A stretch of 63,671 nt of DNA from Gnetum montanum (Eukaryota; Streptophyta; Gnetopsida; Gnetales; Gnetaceae): positions 14,475-78,145 of the forward strand of contig MNCI01007658.1 in assembly GCA_015680685.1 (NCBI GenBank), written 5' to 3'. Shown here piece by piece: positions 46,274-58,900 of this stretch (position 1 is the first letter of the stretch; each line of letters starts with the position of its first letter). Under the pieces are notes generated by a model, which saw nothing but the letters and a program-made list of their open reading frames with translations, ran no database searches and was not told where the DNA came from. A program made the translations under genes and the position numbers.

Positions 46274-47849
46274 ATCCTCATTGGATGGTACACCTACATC
46301 ATCCTTGGTAAAGATAGTTCTACTTCCAGTCCATGCTTCCCACTATAATCACAACAAAATCATGAATTAGTATGTGAGCTGTAACACATAGTTGTTAGGT
46401 ACCTTGTCTCTTCAGTGGCTACACTTGGCTAGGTTGTTATTATGGTAGATTGATTTCTTTAGTAGTGTTAGTAGGAAGGCTAAAAAATAGGGTCAAATAG
46501 ATAAGCAATCCATTGAATTTGAAAAGGTTTTTCACAAGGAAATATTTGAAGAGGATGTAAGAATTCAGAATAATAAAAAGGAAAGTTTGCTAAAAAATGT
46601 TGTGAAGATGTGCAAAATTGGATGTCATTGATGGGGTAAACAAAAGAAATTTGATTGTAAATGTATCTAAGGGTAAATAATGTAACTAATCCAACCAAAA
46701 GATATGCAAGTGGGTCCTCCCCAAAGTAGGCACAAGCCCTTTATGCCCTTGCATAACTTCAAACCAAAGAGTTTGTGGGCTCCATGGATGATTAATGGTT
46801 ATAGAAGGTTAAGTACAAAAACTTAGAAGTAACTAACTAAGAATTCTAACACATCAAACTAAGATATTGAATCAAGAACATGAAATTGGTAGTGAAGTGA
46901 AACATGGAAAGCATAGATGGATGAAAGAAAGTGGAATGGAGTTCTTGATTAAGGTCACATGAAGTCCCTTGTGGATTTTGTGGTTAAATAACTTGATAGG
47001 ATCCATCCTTAGTCCAAACCAAAACCAACCACGTTTAGTGACTTTGCATTGACATTCTAAGACTAGTCCATCCCCTAAGACATAAGAGTGCTCACATAGA
47101 ACTACCACTATTCCTTATTAAAGAAAAAGTAGGAAGTGAGAAAGGACCTTAGTTAGAGGGAACTAGTCCCATAACCAGTGCTTGTAGCCTATTTATTTTA
47201 TCTAAGGGGTGTGGTTTGAATTTTTATTATTTTTTTATGAAATGGGAACCACACCATGCAAAGACACATGCATTTAGTTTGTCCAAGGAGTGTGCTTAAA
47301 TTCTCATTGGTTTTTATTTTTATTTGTGGATGAGTATGATACCATGTGAGGATGGATGCATTTACTTTTTCCAAGGGGTGTGCTTTGAATTCTCATCATT
47401 TTTTTATGAGAACCACACCATGCAAGGGCTTATTCAACTTCCTTTATTGGTTTACATGGAATGGTAAGAAATCCATGAAAACACACATGCACCCAAGAAA
47501 ACAAAAAGGCATAAAGAATACCAAATCCCCTTGAAGTCACACCTTGTTCAAACCTTTGAATCCTTCTCAATTCTGGAAACTACCAAAGTCATAAATTTAT
47601 TATAGTCTTATTAATGAAGAAGGGGCTACACGTTTCAAAAACAAGAAAAATCATAAAGTTTGTAAATGGATGGATGTTGTGGACTCATTGCCTATTGCAT
47701 GAAAAAGAAACCATGTCCTAATTATTAGTAACAAAATTCAAAAATACAAACTAGACACCAACAATCAAATAACAAAATAATAAATACCACCATCAATCAA
47801 CACATTACCACTATACTTGGTACTTATTAACAAAAAGTCAGAAAATCAC
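46274..47849 (-). other. F 3' region
   Basis: 46700-47700 is collinear with B 62640-63605 read in the opposite direction, including a frame-like stretch (46872-47108 versus B 63132-63503) with shared DLHKGL/KIHKGL and CFTSLP words. In C and E the same DNA is not open, so I treat it as conserved noncoding. Three diverged ~80-bp repeats containing aaggggtgtgctttgaattc lie at 47200-47400. 46274-46690 has no recognised content. Confidence 0.5.
46701..46757 (-). ncRNA. Conserved 3' hairpin box (F)
   Basis: Arms gatatgcaag (46701-46710) and cttgcataac (46748-46757) pair at 9 of 10 positions. Compared with C, the sixth pair has changed on both sides (A-T to G-C). Confidence 0.55.
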
Positions 47850-48005
47850 TCCAAAATAAAAGAAAATATAAAAGAAAGCGTAAAATGTTAAAGAAATAGT
47901 AAATGTACTAATGATGGTGTAAAATAAAAAATTAGAAAAGATTAATAACATGAAAATAAGAATATGTAAAATAAAGAATGTGTAAAACAAATAGATGAAA
48001 AACAC
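47850..48005 (-). other. U-rich tract (F)
   Basis: A/G-rich on the plus strand, in the family position between gag tail and 3' region. Confidence 0.6.
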
Positions 48006-48021
48006 TTAAGAATCTTGAATA

Positions 48022-49330
48022 CTAGAATGGGGAATAACCCACATGACTAAACATTTGGTTGTGACAAGGATTAATAAGTGGATAAATAGGATCCATGCAT
48101 GTATGAAATGTTGGAAACCTTTCAGGCCCCAATTGCTGGGTGTCTATTGGTGGTGTGGTGGCTTGGTAGAAAAACCATTGATCACACACTTGGTTGTTAA
48201 ATGTATGATGTGTTAGGGTATGAGGCATGTTAAAATTATGAGTGACTAGCCCACTATTACACCTATGAGTATGAGATGGTATGCATGGATTCATTTGTCT
48301 CCCCACATTTGTAGATTCATTGGTTGGATGTGGGATTGGAGTATGGATAGATGGTGGCCCTTGTGTATGGTTGGAGGATGTTGATTAAGACAAGGAAGGT
48401 GGTGCACTAGGTTGGCCTTGTGTTGGCTCAAATGATGTAGTAGGTTCACATGTGGTTTGCTTTGGCTTATGATCTTTTCTCTAGAAGCAATGATTTCAAC
48501 GTTGCAGTTGGGACCCACTAGTGTTAGCATGTTTATGCACATTTGCAACATAAGTGGCATGCATTTGTTGATATTGGGATGTTGGGCTTTCCTGAGTTAT
48601 TGTCAATGGCATTGCAGAAGGTGAATTATGAAAATATCAATGGTAAGTTGGATGGTAAGAGGTGTAAGGTGGTGATCCTTTAGGGGATGTCATGTGTTGA
48701 TGGTACTCGGGAGAGTGGTAGTGGCAATTAGAAGTAGACGGTGAAGAACTGGTTGGAGAAATAGGGTGTTAAACATAATAGCTATGCATTTTTAGTAGCT
48801 AGGAAGGATAGGGCTGATTTGGTGGTGGCCTCCCCCATGATTATGGTTGTTGCCACTACAGTTGATGACTGTGTTGAGGCTAGTAATAGGTCTCCCTAGG
48901 ATGGTACGATCGATTGTGGAATTATCTATAATTACCTTGTGGGAGAGGAAATCTCCTAGGCATGTGCTTTTGCATAAAATTTAGATTTAAGGCACTTGCC
49001 CAATATTCCCATAGATGTAACAAGATTGGGCAATGGCCCTTTGGATGATTATATATGCAAATGTCACATCCATTATCTTCATATGTGGTTGAGTCTATAG
49101 CCTCACTTTCTTTAGCCATGTTTCCCTTTTGTCGAAATGTGTTCTTAGCTATTTCTTGGTTTTGTATCCTCTGTTTATTGTGATCACCTATCTTATTGTG
49201 CATGATCTTCTCTGTGACTATCTCAATAAGAGTTGTGATGTTTTCATTTATCCATTTGGACATACTATTAAACTTTACTTCTAGATCCTCAATAGACTCC
49301 TTCATCAACAAGGTTTGTCATGGAATCATC
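48022..49330 (-). pseudogene. Gag C-terminal half (F)
   Basis: The 129-codon stretch at 49311-48922 carries the best-kept zinc knuckle of the family: Cys82, Cys85, His89, Cys94 in GCDICIYNHPKGHCP, spacing CX2CX3HX4C. A helical N-terminal part precedes it (residues ~1-75). Downstream is a Pro/His/Tyr/Ser-rich region (48850-48022) in several frames. The capsid part is deleted between here and the PBS. A retropepsin region is absent. Confidence 0.65.
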
Positions 49331-49451
49331 TTATCGAGAGTAGTTTCATTTTCCTTACCATAAATTTGAACCTCCTTTGATTGATGTTTCATTATTAATA
49401 CCTTTTATAGTAATCATATGTAATATAACTAATCTATATAATTAGCACCAT

Positions 49452-49468
49452 CCCTGACAATGGTTCCA
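49452..49468 (-). promoter_or_regulatory. tRNA-Asp-type PBS (F)
   Basis: The minus strand reads tggaaccattgtcaggg, one base from the LTR edge at 49470. Confidence 0.75.
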
Positions 49469-49469
49469 A

Positions 49470-50187
49470 TGATGAGTGGTGAGGTATTCCTATGCTCAAC
49501 CATACGAATTACAAGTGTTCATGTGCAATCCAATTAAATTCCATGGATGGGACTAGTTGTAGCATCTAGATCGTTATGCCTTAATTTTAGTTCACTGTCT
49601 TATGACTTGTACTAGTGGTAGCTTTGTCATGTATGGTTTAGTTCAAAGTGAGATATATGTTGTGGTCCCTAACTCTATGCTATGCTACTCTTGATACCAA
49701 AGAGAGATAAATTGATTAACTAATGAATAATTGAAAGAAAGTCTAAATTAGCCTAAGGTGATGGTATTCACTCTTAATTATCTATACATGTCTTGGACTT
49801 TGTGAGGCTTCTTCTAGGTTTACCAAGTATACATTACTAGTTGTGCCAAACGATACACCTCTGGGCAACCAATTATTTACACTTAAATGCTCATGATTAA
49901 GGCATACACATTTCTCTTAATAATAGGAATAGTAAATAACAATAAATGAAAATGCTTAAGTAAAGAAAATAGTAAATAATTGACAATTAAAAGTAATAAT
50001 AATCTAAGTGGATGCTACAATGATGGGAGTAATCTCAATCTTTATTGCCAATCATGTAACATGTCCAAGTATGTCACACTCAAACAAAGGTGTTGTATGA
50101 TTACAAACATGACANACATCAAGACACCGATACAAGGCTCTAATGTTAAGTCTTCAACATTAAGGCCAAGAAAAACATGACTCATCA
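49470..50187 (-). repeat. F 5' LTR
   Basis: 718 bp, collinear with 42320-43178 but missing ~140 bp around the single undetermined base at 50115, which may mark an assembly or sequencing problem. Confidence 0.8.
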
Positions 50188-50941
50188 CAAGGTAATGTGA
50201 TTATGCATGTAATTTTTTAGAGTTTGTGATCGTTGTCTTCCCACATGAGCTAGTAAATTTAATGCATATGGTTTAACTCATGATGAGGTATATGATAGAT
50301 AATGTTGAATTGGCCATATTACGCCTAGTGTACATGAAGTAAAAGTAATAATTTCTAAATATAAGTAATAGTAAACAAATCTAATCTAGATTATGTGATG
50401 AGCAACTAATCTTGATTTCCATTCACACCTTAGACTTTAAGTAACTACTATTGGGATTACCAAGTACGACAATACTAGGCATGCCAAGTTATAGTACTAC
50501 TAGGTTACTAAGTAGCTGCACTTAAGTGCTCAAGATCAATCATGCTCATACTACATAACAACAATCATGGTAAAATGCATTGAAAGTAAATTAATAACTA
50601 TGAAAATGGTAAACATTAAACTAAATGAAAGAAAAAATAAAACTAAGTGTTGCTACAATGATAGAAAGTAATCTTGATATTTATTTTTGGTCATGAAGTG
50701 CATCCAAATACATCACACTCAAATAAAGACTATGTTCAATGATTTAACATCACACTATAGGCACACACTAAAGAGTTCTACTACTATGCTATCAAATCTA
50801 TTGTAGATCCATGCATCTAAGTGTTGCTTTTATAGGCTAGCATGCACCCTTTGATATCATTTATACAATAGCATATCTATGATGTCATAGAGATGATATT
50901 ATAACTATAATATCATTATGGATAAATTTTTGACATTATCA
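50188..50941 (-). repeat. D 3' LTR, second part
   Basis: Continues 42319. Matches D's 5' LTR from ~55805 to 56595. U3 edge ttatca, followed by a decayed polypurine tract (tacttccatgac). Confidence 0.8.
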
Positions 50942-52215
50942 TACTTCCATGACTCATTGAAAACTCATCCCTTGAGTTAAAAAATGAGAGTCCCTTACAA
51001 AATTGGGAGGTAGATTTACATGACATTAACTCTTATATACATGACTCTCTAATGTTGTAGTGGAGTGCACAAAAAATGACACATTTCATGACATGAAAAC
51101 TTTACAAAAATATGAAAAATTAGTGTGAACATAGATGTATCCTTATGTTGTTCCAGGTGGCGATGTCTCTTTCATCAGTTTCTTTCCTTTGTTGTCAAGC
51201 TTCTGAAATTGGTAGCAGTTTAGGAGAGCCTACAATTTCTCCTCTTCCGTTCTTGGATCATGAACCATCCATGTTGATGAACCAATGTTTGATGGAGTCG
51301 ATACATCCCATAGACATGGAAGTTGTCGAAACATTTTATTAGCTTTAACATACAATGCTGCAAACTATTATCATTCTTTTTCAAAAGCTCTAGCCTTCTC
51401 TCTTAATTCATGATTATCTATTAATCTTCTGGCTAGGCTCACTAGTACATCATTTTACCCTTAGTAGCCAACATTAATTACTTCTAGTTCTAAGTTTTCT
51501 ACTTGAAGTTTATGTAAAGCATCTTTGCAGTCTACAAATTCCTTGTACAAGGTTTACATGGCTGCTACTTATAGTTCAAGCTTATGTTTGGGCCTACCTA
51601 TTTTCAACATGGCCAAGTTAGCATAATGGAGGTTTACTAACCCCATGTACTCTTTTAAGTCCTGTATTTATAGGTCTTTATTTTTTACTTCTGCTTTATA
51701 GGTTTGGGCCATGTTATCCAAGATGGATTACCATTATATATTTTATGTTGATATGAAATTAATTATGTCCTTCACCATCTAGATCTCTTTCTCATTGAAT
51801 TGTTTATACATTCCCACTTGATCTCAAAAGTGTTCCTTGCTCCATTCATGCTTCTTTGTCTCATTCTTCCATGTGCTAATTTCGATAGCTAACTTTTGAT
51901 GGATGGTGTGTACCTCCTCCATAGAGAGGGTTCTTTTCTCTCTTTCGAGGTGGCTCATATCTTAGTTGATCCTCACCAAATTTTCCCTTTGCTATTGGAT
52001 GCTTTCTTCTAAAATATTTTTCAATTTTTCAACATTGGTTAACTGCATGTTATCTATAGTGAGTTGTTTATTTTCCTCTTATAAGACAACAAGTGCTTTA
52101 TCATGGGCATATGTTTGGCCTTTAGCCACTAAAGCATCCCATACTTCCATTTCTTTCACATTCTTCATCTCTTCATTGTTATTAAGAACGTACCAATCAA
52201 TATGGACTGAGTCCA
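50942..52215 (-). pseudogene. ORF2 relic, C-terminal half (D)
   Basis: Collinear with C 23749-25010, including the Lys/Leu-rich coil region. The conserved domain part lies where C continues past 25010 but is replaced here by unrelated DNA at 52216. All frames broken. Confidence 0.6.
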
Positions 52216-53690
52216 TCTAGTTTTTTATGTCAACATGATGAAGACATTCTTGGATGGGTTCCCATATTTGGAAAGAAGCCTCTCAATCCGAGAGTGATCT
52301 TGTATACAATCTATACAAGGAAAGAGAGTAGACCGCATTCGAAACTTTTGGACCACTGGCCATGATGCAAATTCGAAAGTGGAGTTTCTCGTCCACTAGA
52401 AATATCATCTTGACTCAGACGATAGCTGGGAACCACTAGAGCATTTGAGGTCATAGGAAAACTTGATCCTGGACTTCTATAGGGAGCAAGTAATTGACCT
52501 ACCGCCTTGGTTACTTTGATGATGGATGGATGGAGAAACCTCCCATGCAAAACAAATAGTTAGAAGAGGCATGCCATGTGGTGCCTTACAGGGTTCGAGA
52601 GCGAATTCCTATGAGAGTCAGCCTTAGACAAGGGAGGAAGGTTCTTGGAGCCATTCAAAGTGCTCTATAGGCAATGGAGCTCAAGGTTAAAATAAAAAAG
52701 GAGCTATGTTAAACTTGAGACCCCTAGACATTTGGATCAAACAAGTCAAGGGATGCCCTAGAACTCATGTATCCATAGGTTGATGCATTTTTTCATGTTG
52801 CAATGATAGACCACTTGATGTCCTCCCATAGCCTAGCATTTTAGGCCAGGTATGGAAGGATGGATAGGCCATGTATTAAGGGGTGATGCTCTTGACTTGG
52901 GTGTTAGATGCTAGGATGAGTCTAGATCTTAGGAAGATGGTCAAGTCCAACAAAAATTCTTTATGACCTTAGGGCCTAGTAGTTGGACCTTCCAAAACTG
53001 AAGATTCCTTCAAACTTGACTCAAAATAGCATGGGTGTACTCCCTAGAATTGAAGGAATCCTCCCTTAGTTTTGATGTAGTAGCCTCATGGGTTACCCAG
53101 GCCATGCTTTGAGGTCATCGCTCATTTTAAGTAGGGGAGGATTATGAGAGAGGTAGTAGGGTTGGTGGTGGCCTACTACCTTCATCACAGTTCAGGGGAT
53201 ATGGGGGCACAAGGGGTTCTCTACTCCTTGTGTCTTTAGAATCATTCTGGCATGGTAGTTCCATGCATTAGTAAGAGGAGGCTATGACTTACCTCATTAC
53301 CCCATTCGGTAGGACCTTGCATGGGAGGGTTGTCTAGTTCAACTCTATATTGGGGTGTTTTTATAAGGTGTGTCATGGGACGCGCTATGGGATGTTTCAT
53401 GTGCTCCTTGGAGTGCGACACCAACTACTAGAACGTGATGATGAATTTGGAGGATTTAGTTGGTAGTCCCCATGGTGTCCATGTGAGTGGAGCAAGGGAG
53501 CACTATCTAGCTTGTTAGCATATCGTGAATATTGAATATGAAACACTACTTAGGAAACATGCTAACACTAACACATTGTTTGTTGGTGTGTGTTTTAGGA
53601 TTGTTGATTGCTGAGGTGTATTCCTCTTGAGTTTTGTCTCGATTTAGAGTCTACTTAGGAAACTCTTGGGTTGTTGAACAATGTATCCAG
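52216..53690. other. Unrelated 1.47-kb segment inside D
   Basis: Replaces the 5.1 kb equivalent to C 25010-30150. Visibly higher GC than its flanks, few long frames (52311-52550 minus, 53242-53424 minus; neither recognised) and a plus-strand TATA-like tttttataag at ~53361. No terminal repeats or target duplication found. Could be a solo LTR of another family or captured DNA. Confidence 0.4.
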
Positions 53691-55700
53691 GGAGAATGTT
53701 GTTATAGTTTGGGCATCTATTTTTGAACAAATTTGGGATTAAGTGCATATGCCCCTATTTCTTGTAGATGTATCATAACTGGACAACACCACTTGGAATG
53801 TTTGTGCTAACACATAGTACACCCTTCTTCATATATAGAGCTAGTATCTAAGACCTCATCTACTAAAGCAACTTTACCTTTGTCTCCAAGTTTTCTCTAT
53901 CTTTGCCTTTTACGAAGTCTTTCTTTACTCTTTTCTCCATAATCTTTAATGCTGTGGTACACCTTTCATCAACTAAATCCCACATGTTTGCTACCTATTT
54001 TGTTACATCGACAATAGATTTTTGGATTGGTAGTGTCTCCTTTTGGATTTCCTAGTTCAAGATTTCTTCCTCTTGGGTATCACAAACTAATGCATCTCTT
54101 TTTCGTATTGATGGATCCTTGTTGTACTCTTAAACTAATTCTCTTTTTCTAAGTTCACCTTCTTCTTTTGCCACTTGATCGATTAGTATTTGAACATGAT
54201 GGATGGTCAATTCTAATAATATTTCCTATGTACAAACCCCAAGGTTCTCTCTACTTTAACTTCTTAGTCCATCTATGATGTGCCTAAGTTGTTCCTTTGA
54301 TAAAAATATGTGGCCCTGGCATCAATATAATAGTGAATAATATTTTCCCATTGCCATATCAAGGGTTTCATGAGTCCCTTATGTCTAGTTTTGGATTTGT
54401 TTTCTTAGACTTAACACTTGCGAATAGGTCTAATATTTATCATTAAAGATTTTAACCATGGTACTCCAATGTTTGATGGATTTAGGTTCTAGTGACCTAT
54501 ACCAACTTTCTACTTCATTCACAAGTGTTCTAGGAAATAGCTTCAGTTTCTACCAATCACTCTCTATGTTTGAAGGGCGCATGCTTCATGGAATTCTTGA
54601 AGTTGATGCTAGGGATCAACATTGTAACCACCTTCAAATCGTGGCATATTATTCATACCTAGCCATTTGATTTGACTATCTCTCACATCCCTAGTCATAA
54701 TTTAGATAGTTTCCTAAATATTGATCATACTTTGGGTTATCATGAGGGGTTCATTATCGTGATTGGGTTCGTCTACTCTATTGTAGCAATGACCTCTTCT
54801 ATGCTCATGCCTCTTTTGGTCTTATCTTCTATATTTTCTTCTTCATTTATACTCTTCATCTTCTAAATCAGAGTACCTTGAATATTTTTCATGATTTCCA
54901 TGAGTTCACTTTTCTTTCCTATCGAAGTCCCTATACTTGTATCTTCTCCTATCAAAGTCATTTGATAATTGTGATGAGGTAGATGAGGTGGAAGGAGAAT
55001 GATGCCAACTGGTTCTCCTTTCATGAATCTTGTAAGTTTCCTTGTAAGATTTAGGAAGATCCCTTGGCCTATAGTCCCACTTGTATCCCCCTTATGTGTC
55101 TTTACTAGAGTATAATGAAGTTGGGCTTTGACAGGTTCCCCTAGTCTAATGATAGATGTCTTTGAAGGCATCACGTTCTTCTATGACAAAAGAAGTGTTA
55201 GTCTATTTTCCTTTATTATGTATATGTTTTATTTCCATAGCAACATCTCTTCTCATATCCTCCATTGTGGGTTCATAGGGTTTGATCATGTGTTAGGTCA
55301 CATGATACCCTTCCTGAATCTAGTCCAAATGTATCCCCTTTAGAGTATTTTGTAGCATGTTCAATGCTACATGTTTTGGATGTAGGACTATGTTGCCTTG
55401 TATGTCTCTCCACCTCATTTGCTTCTCCTAATAGAAGATAAAAGTAAAGTCTGGATGGTATGGATTTGTATGAGCAGAAGTGATTCATGTCTACATTGGC
55501 ATCACCCATTTGTCTTCATCAACAATTCTATCATTGCTTCTTCTTGTCTCCTTAGTAAGTGATAGTTGGTCATTATGTGAAGCCATATTATAGTTCTTAG
55601 ATGATTTGAGTTAAAAGTGTTCTTTACTTATAGTTTTTGGATTTGAATTTAAGTTTCAAATACAATGAACTTTGAAAAATCAATTACTTAGCATAACATT
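53691..55700 (-). pseudogene. Gag relic (D)
   Basis: Collinear with C's gag plus the ~740 bp that C lost. It has a decayed knuckle near 53800, helical part (54190-53900), capsid-like part (54800-54250) and Ser/charged N-terminal region (55570-54860). Antiparallel to A's gag (34290-36330). Heavily broken. Confidence 0.65.
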
Positions 55701-55707
55701 GATTTGT

Positions 55708-55725
55708 CCCCTAACAATGACACCA
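55708..55725 (-). promoter_or_regulatory. tRNA-Asp-type PBS (D)
   Basis: The minus strand reads tggtgtcattgttagggg, one base from the LTR edge. Confidence 0.75.
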
Positions 55726-55726
55726 A

Positions 55727-56595
55727 TGATGAGCGATGAAGTATCCAACACCCAACCATATGAGATATGGGTGTTTATGCATGATCTCAATTGAATTTTG
55801 TAGACAAGGCAATGTGATATGAAAGTAATTGATTAGAGTTTGTAATTTTTGTCTTCCTACGTGAGCTTGAAAATTCAATGCATATGGTTTAACTCATGAT
55901 GAGGTATATGATAGATGATGTTGTATTGGCCATATTACCCCTAGTGAACATGAAGTAAAGTAATAGCAAACAAATCTAATCTAGCCTATGCGATGAGAAA
56001 CTAGTCTTGATCTTCCATTCACACCTTGGACTTCATGTAATTACTAGTAGGATTACCAAGTACCACACTACTAGGCATTGCAAGTGATAGTACAACTAGG
56101 TTACCAAGTAGCTACACTTAAGTGCTCAAGATCAGTTGTACTCATTCTGCTTAATGACAATAATGGTAAAGTGCATTGAAAGTAAATTAGTAACTATGAA
56201 AACATTAAATATTAAAATAAATGAAAGTAAAAATAAAACTAAGTGTTGCTACAATGATGGAAATTAATCTCAATCTTTATTTCTAGTTATGCAATGCATC
56301 CAAGTACATCACACTCAAATAAAGACTTTGTTCAATCACTTAACATCACACTGCGAACACACACTACTAAGTACTAAAAGCTAAAATTATGAAAAAAAAA
56401 ACTGAAAGAGTTCTGCTACTATGCTATCAAATCTATTATGGATCCATGCACCTAAGTGTTGCTTTTATAGATGACACGCATCCCTTGATATCATTTATAC
56501 GATAACATATAATGAGATACAATAACATATCTACAACATCATAGATATTATATTGTAACTACAATATTGTTATGGAAAAATTTTTGACTTTATTA
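55727..56595 (-). repeat. D 5' LTR
   Basis: 869 bp, matched by C's 5' LTR at a near-constant offset and by the two parts of D's 3' LTR. Confidence 0.85.
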
Positions 56596-57542
56596 ATTTA
56601 TATGTTAAATATTTTCCAACTTATGAATAAGGAGCACAATTTATGCATTTTACCATGATAGGATCACTTTCATAGTACAATTTATAATGCTTATAAAGTA
56701 TTTAAAAAGACAAAATAGACTAAAAATAACTATAGAATTCCAAATTAAGACCAAAATAAAAACAATAAAAGTTAAATGAAGAAAAAATATGTATTGTTAT
56801 CTATGTAATAAACTATTTTGAGGATGATCATATATAAATATCATTGATGTCTCCATCATCATTCTAGTCTTATCCCAATAAAATGGGGTTGATGACTTGG
56901 GTTTTTTTTTTACCATTTTCTTGTATGAAGAGCTAGATATTTGCTTATTTACAATCTTTCAAAATCATCTTCAATTATTTTTTCCCATGTATTTTTTGAT
57001 TATCCTTTCAAGGTCTTGTTTGTAATAGTGATATAGGAATTTTTTTATATAGTCTCATTACCTGATCTTCTTTGCATATGTCCAAATCATCTAAGTTATA
57101 ATTCTTTTAACTGATTTAAAATAGAAGCTACTTTAAGGCTTTCTCTAATATCTATATTATATCGTTTATGTCTTCCAATAACATTCAATATCTACCTAAG
57201 CATTCATATTTTTGTCACACTAATTTTTTGTTCATGCCTCTTTTATATTACTTGGTTATTTTTTTATAAATTTTTCCATTCAATTTTATTGGTATTCTTT
57301 TCCATGGAATACAACTAACTTGTCTCTATTTTGACTATCCTCCTTCAATTTTATTTTTTATATCTTTATTAATTTCACCATTTTATTAGAGGATTGATCC
57401 TAGATAGGGGAACAATTTGTGTTGAGAGACTTTCTGTTCTTGAATTGTCACTTTTATTCATCACGATTTATGCTATTATTAGAATTTCATTCCATGTATT
57501 TTCTCTTACTTGTATTAATTTTTAAGCTTTTTGATTCTAGAT
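56596..57542. repeat. Spacer between opposed LTRs, copy 2
   Basis: Collinear with 32313-33255. AT-rich, no gene. Confidence 0.75.
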
Positions 57543-57956
57543 TAATAAATACAAATTTTGTCTAGCTATGATATCAAACATCTAATATCAAAGCCTCAAT
57601 ATCAAGGTACAAGCTACAATGTCACATATTTGATATCACAAACATGTGCAGGCCTATAAATATGACACTTAGGCACATGCTCCAACAACAATTTTCATTC
57701 AAACTTAGTGAAATTCTGTTAGTTTATTTTCTTGATTTTAGCACTTAGCACTTAGAAGTGTATGCCCACAGTGTGATGTTAAATGATTAAAGAGAGTATT
57801 TATTCGAGTGGAATGTACTTGAATACATTTCATGCATGGAAATAAAGATTGAGATTACTTTGCATCATTGCAATATCACTTAGATTTCTTTACTATTTAC
57901 TTAGCATAATGTTTACTTTCTTCACTTAGCTTACAGATTACTACTTTCTTAGTTAC
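57543..57956 (+). repeat. A-like LTR fragment, cut by B
   Basis: Matches 33256-33690 including the ctataaatat box. Ends at gttac (57952-57956), the presumed target site of B. Confidence 0.75.
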
Positions 57957-57963
57957 TGATGAG

Positions 57964-58105
57964 ATGCGATATGCACAAGCCACGATATCGCGGCTATCGT
58001 GATATCGCATCCCATGTGATATCACATACGCGATATCGCGGCTTGTGCGATATCATGTACACAATATCGCATCATCCCTTGCAATGTTGCATATGCGATA
58101 TCGCG
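57964..58105 (+). promoter_or_regulatory. GATATC palindrome array in B U3
   Basis: Six GATATC sites at 57984, 58001, 58018, 58032, 58049 and 58097, mostly in the wider form CGATATCGCG. 57966-57993 and 58029-58054 are also inverted repeats (cgcacaagcc core), able to form a cruciform. It lies 20-150 bp upstream of the TATA box, the right place for an enhancer. Other LTRs in the window hold decayed, TpG-rich versions. Confidence 0.6.
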
Positions 58106-58119
58106 GTCCATCGCCAAAT

Positions 58120-58128
58120 CTATAAATA
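58120..58128 (+). promoter_or_regulatory. TATA box of B LTR
   Basis: ctataaata, directly downstream of the GATATC array. A polyadenylation-type aataaa follows at 58295-58300, which would bound R at roughly 58150-58320. Confidence 0.65.
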
Positions 58129-58294
58129 AGAGGTAGCACTCCCCTTATTTCCCATCCTAGGATTAAAGTAGGGAAACTCTAGCAGATTGATCACTGTAGA
58201 GATAAAATATTTTCCATGTGCCCGTAGTAGGAGTCCCCAAGTGAACGGATCTTTATTCAAGCAGCTTCGTACCTAAACGCAAGTTGTGTATGGC

Positions 58295-58300
58295 AATAAA
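58295..58300 (+). terminator. Polyadenylation signal in B LTR
   Basis: aataaa in tggcaataaagataaac. The aataaaga word is kept at the matching place in the other LTRs of the window. Confidence 0.5.
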
Positions 58301-58900
58301 GATAAACTTTGTGGATAAAACTTGCAGTGCATGGAATAGGAATTATTACCTATTATTTCCTACATGTTATTTATTACCCAACAGTAGCGTGGCATGAGTA
58401 CAACTTGATTACGAGAATTTACGGATGTGTATGGCTAATCAAGGAATCGGTTGCTCACCGTGATTAGATTCTCTCATCCTTTCCTCCTAGTTAAGTGCCT
58501 CAGTATGACCACTTCGAGCACGTGCATTATGGGTGGTGATCCTAGTAATGATTAGCATTTGGTAGCCGTAGTTGCATAGTTCAGGGTGTGTACAGTAAGT
58601 GGGAATGGATGCTGATACTAGTTAATTTAGACTTAGTTATTAGTTAGAGTTAGTTAGTTCTCTCAACCCTTCACCTCGATATCATAGGAGGAAAACCAGA
58701 AAAGACCATAAAAATCATATACCTTGGACTTACTTAACCATACACCGTGACAAACACAAGTAAGTCTGGGAAGACAATGAATGATTAACCCCAAGTGTTC
58801 CATGGGGCATGTAGGCATTTAGTCTACGGAGTTCAACCGGATCGCACATGCTATGCTCGTTTCGTATGGTTGAGTGTAGGGGTACCTTGGCACTCTTCAT

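Larger units (their letters stand above)
42320..50187 (-). mobile_element. Element F: gag-only LTR retrotransposon, minus strand, nested in D
   Basis: LTR 42320-43178, interior, LTR 49470-50187. Target duplication caagt (42315-42319) and caagg (50188-50192), one change. F interrupts D's 3' LTR, so F is younger than D. The interior holds a PBS, the C-terminal part of gag, U-rich tract, 3' region with hairpin, and polypurine tract. The 5' part of gag, protease and ORF2 are missing. A 2.8-kb family-S LTR sits in its 3' half. Confidence 0.8.
57957..58899 (+). repeat. B 5' LTR
   Basis: 943 bp from tgatgagatgcg to cactcttca. The U5 end (gtatggttgagtgtaggggt) matches the reverse complements of the E and X LTR starts, showing family membership. 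Confidence 0.8.
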
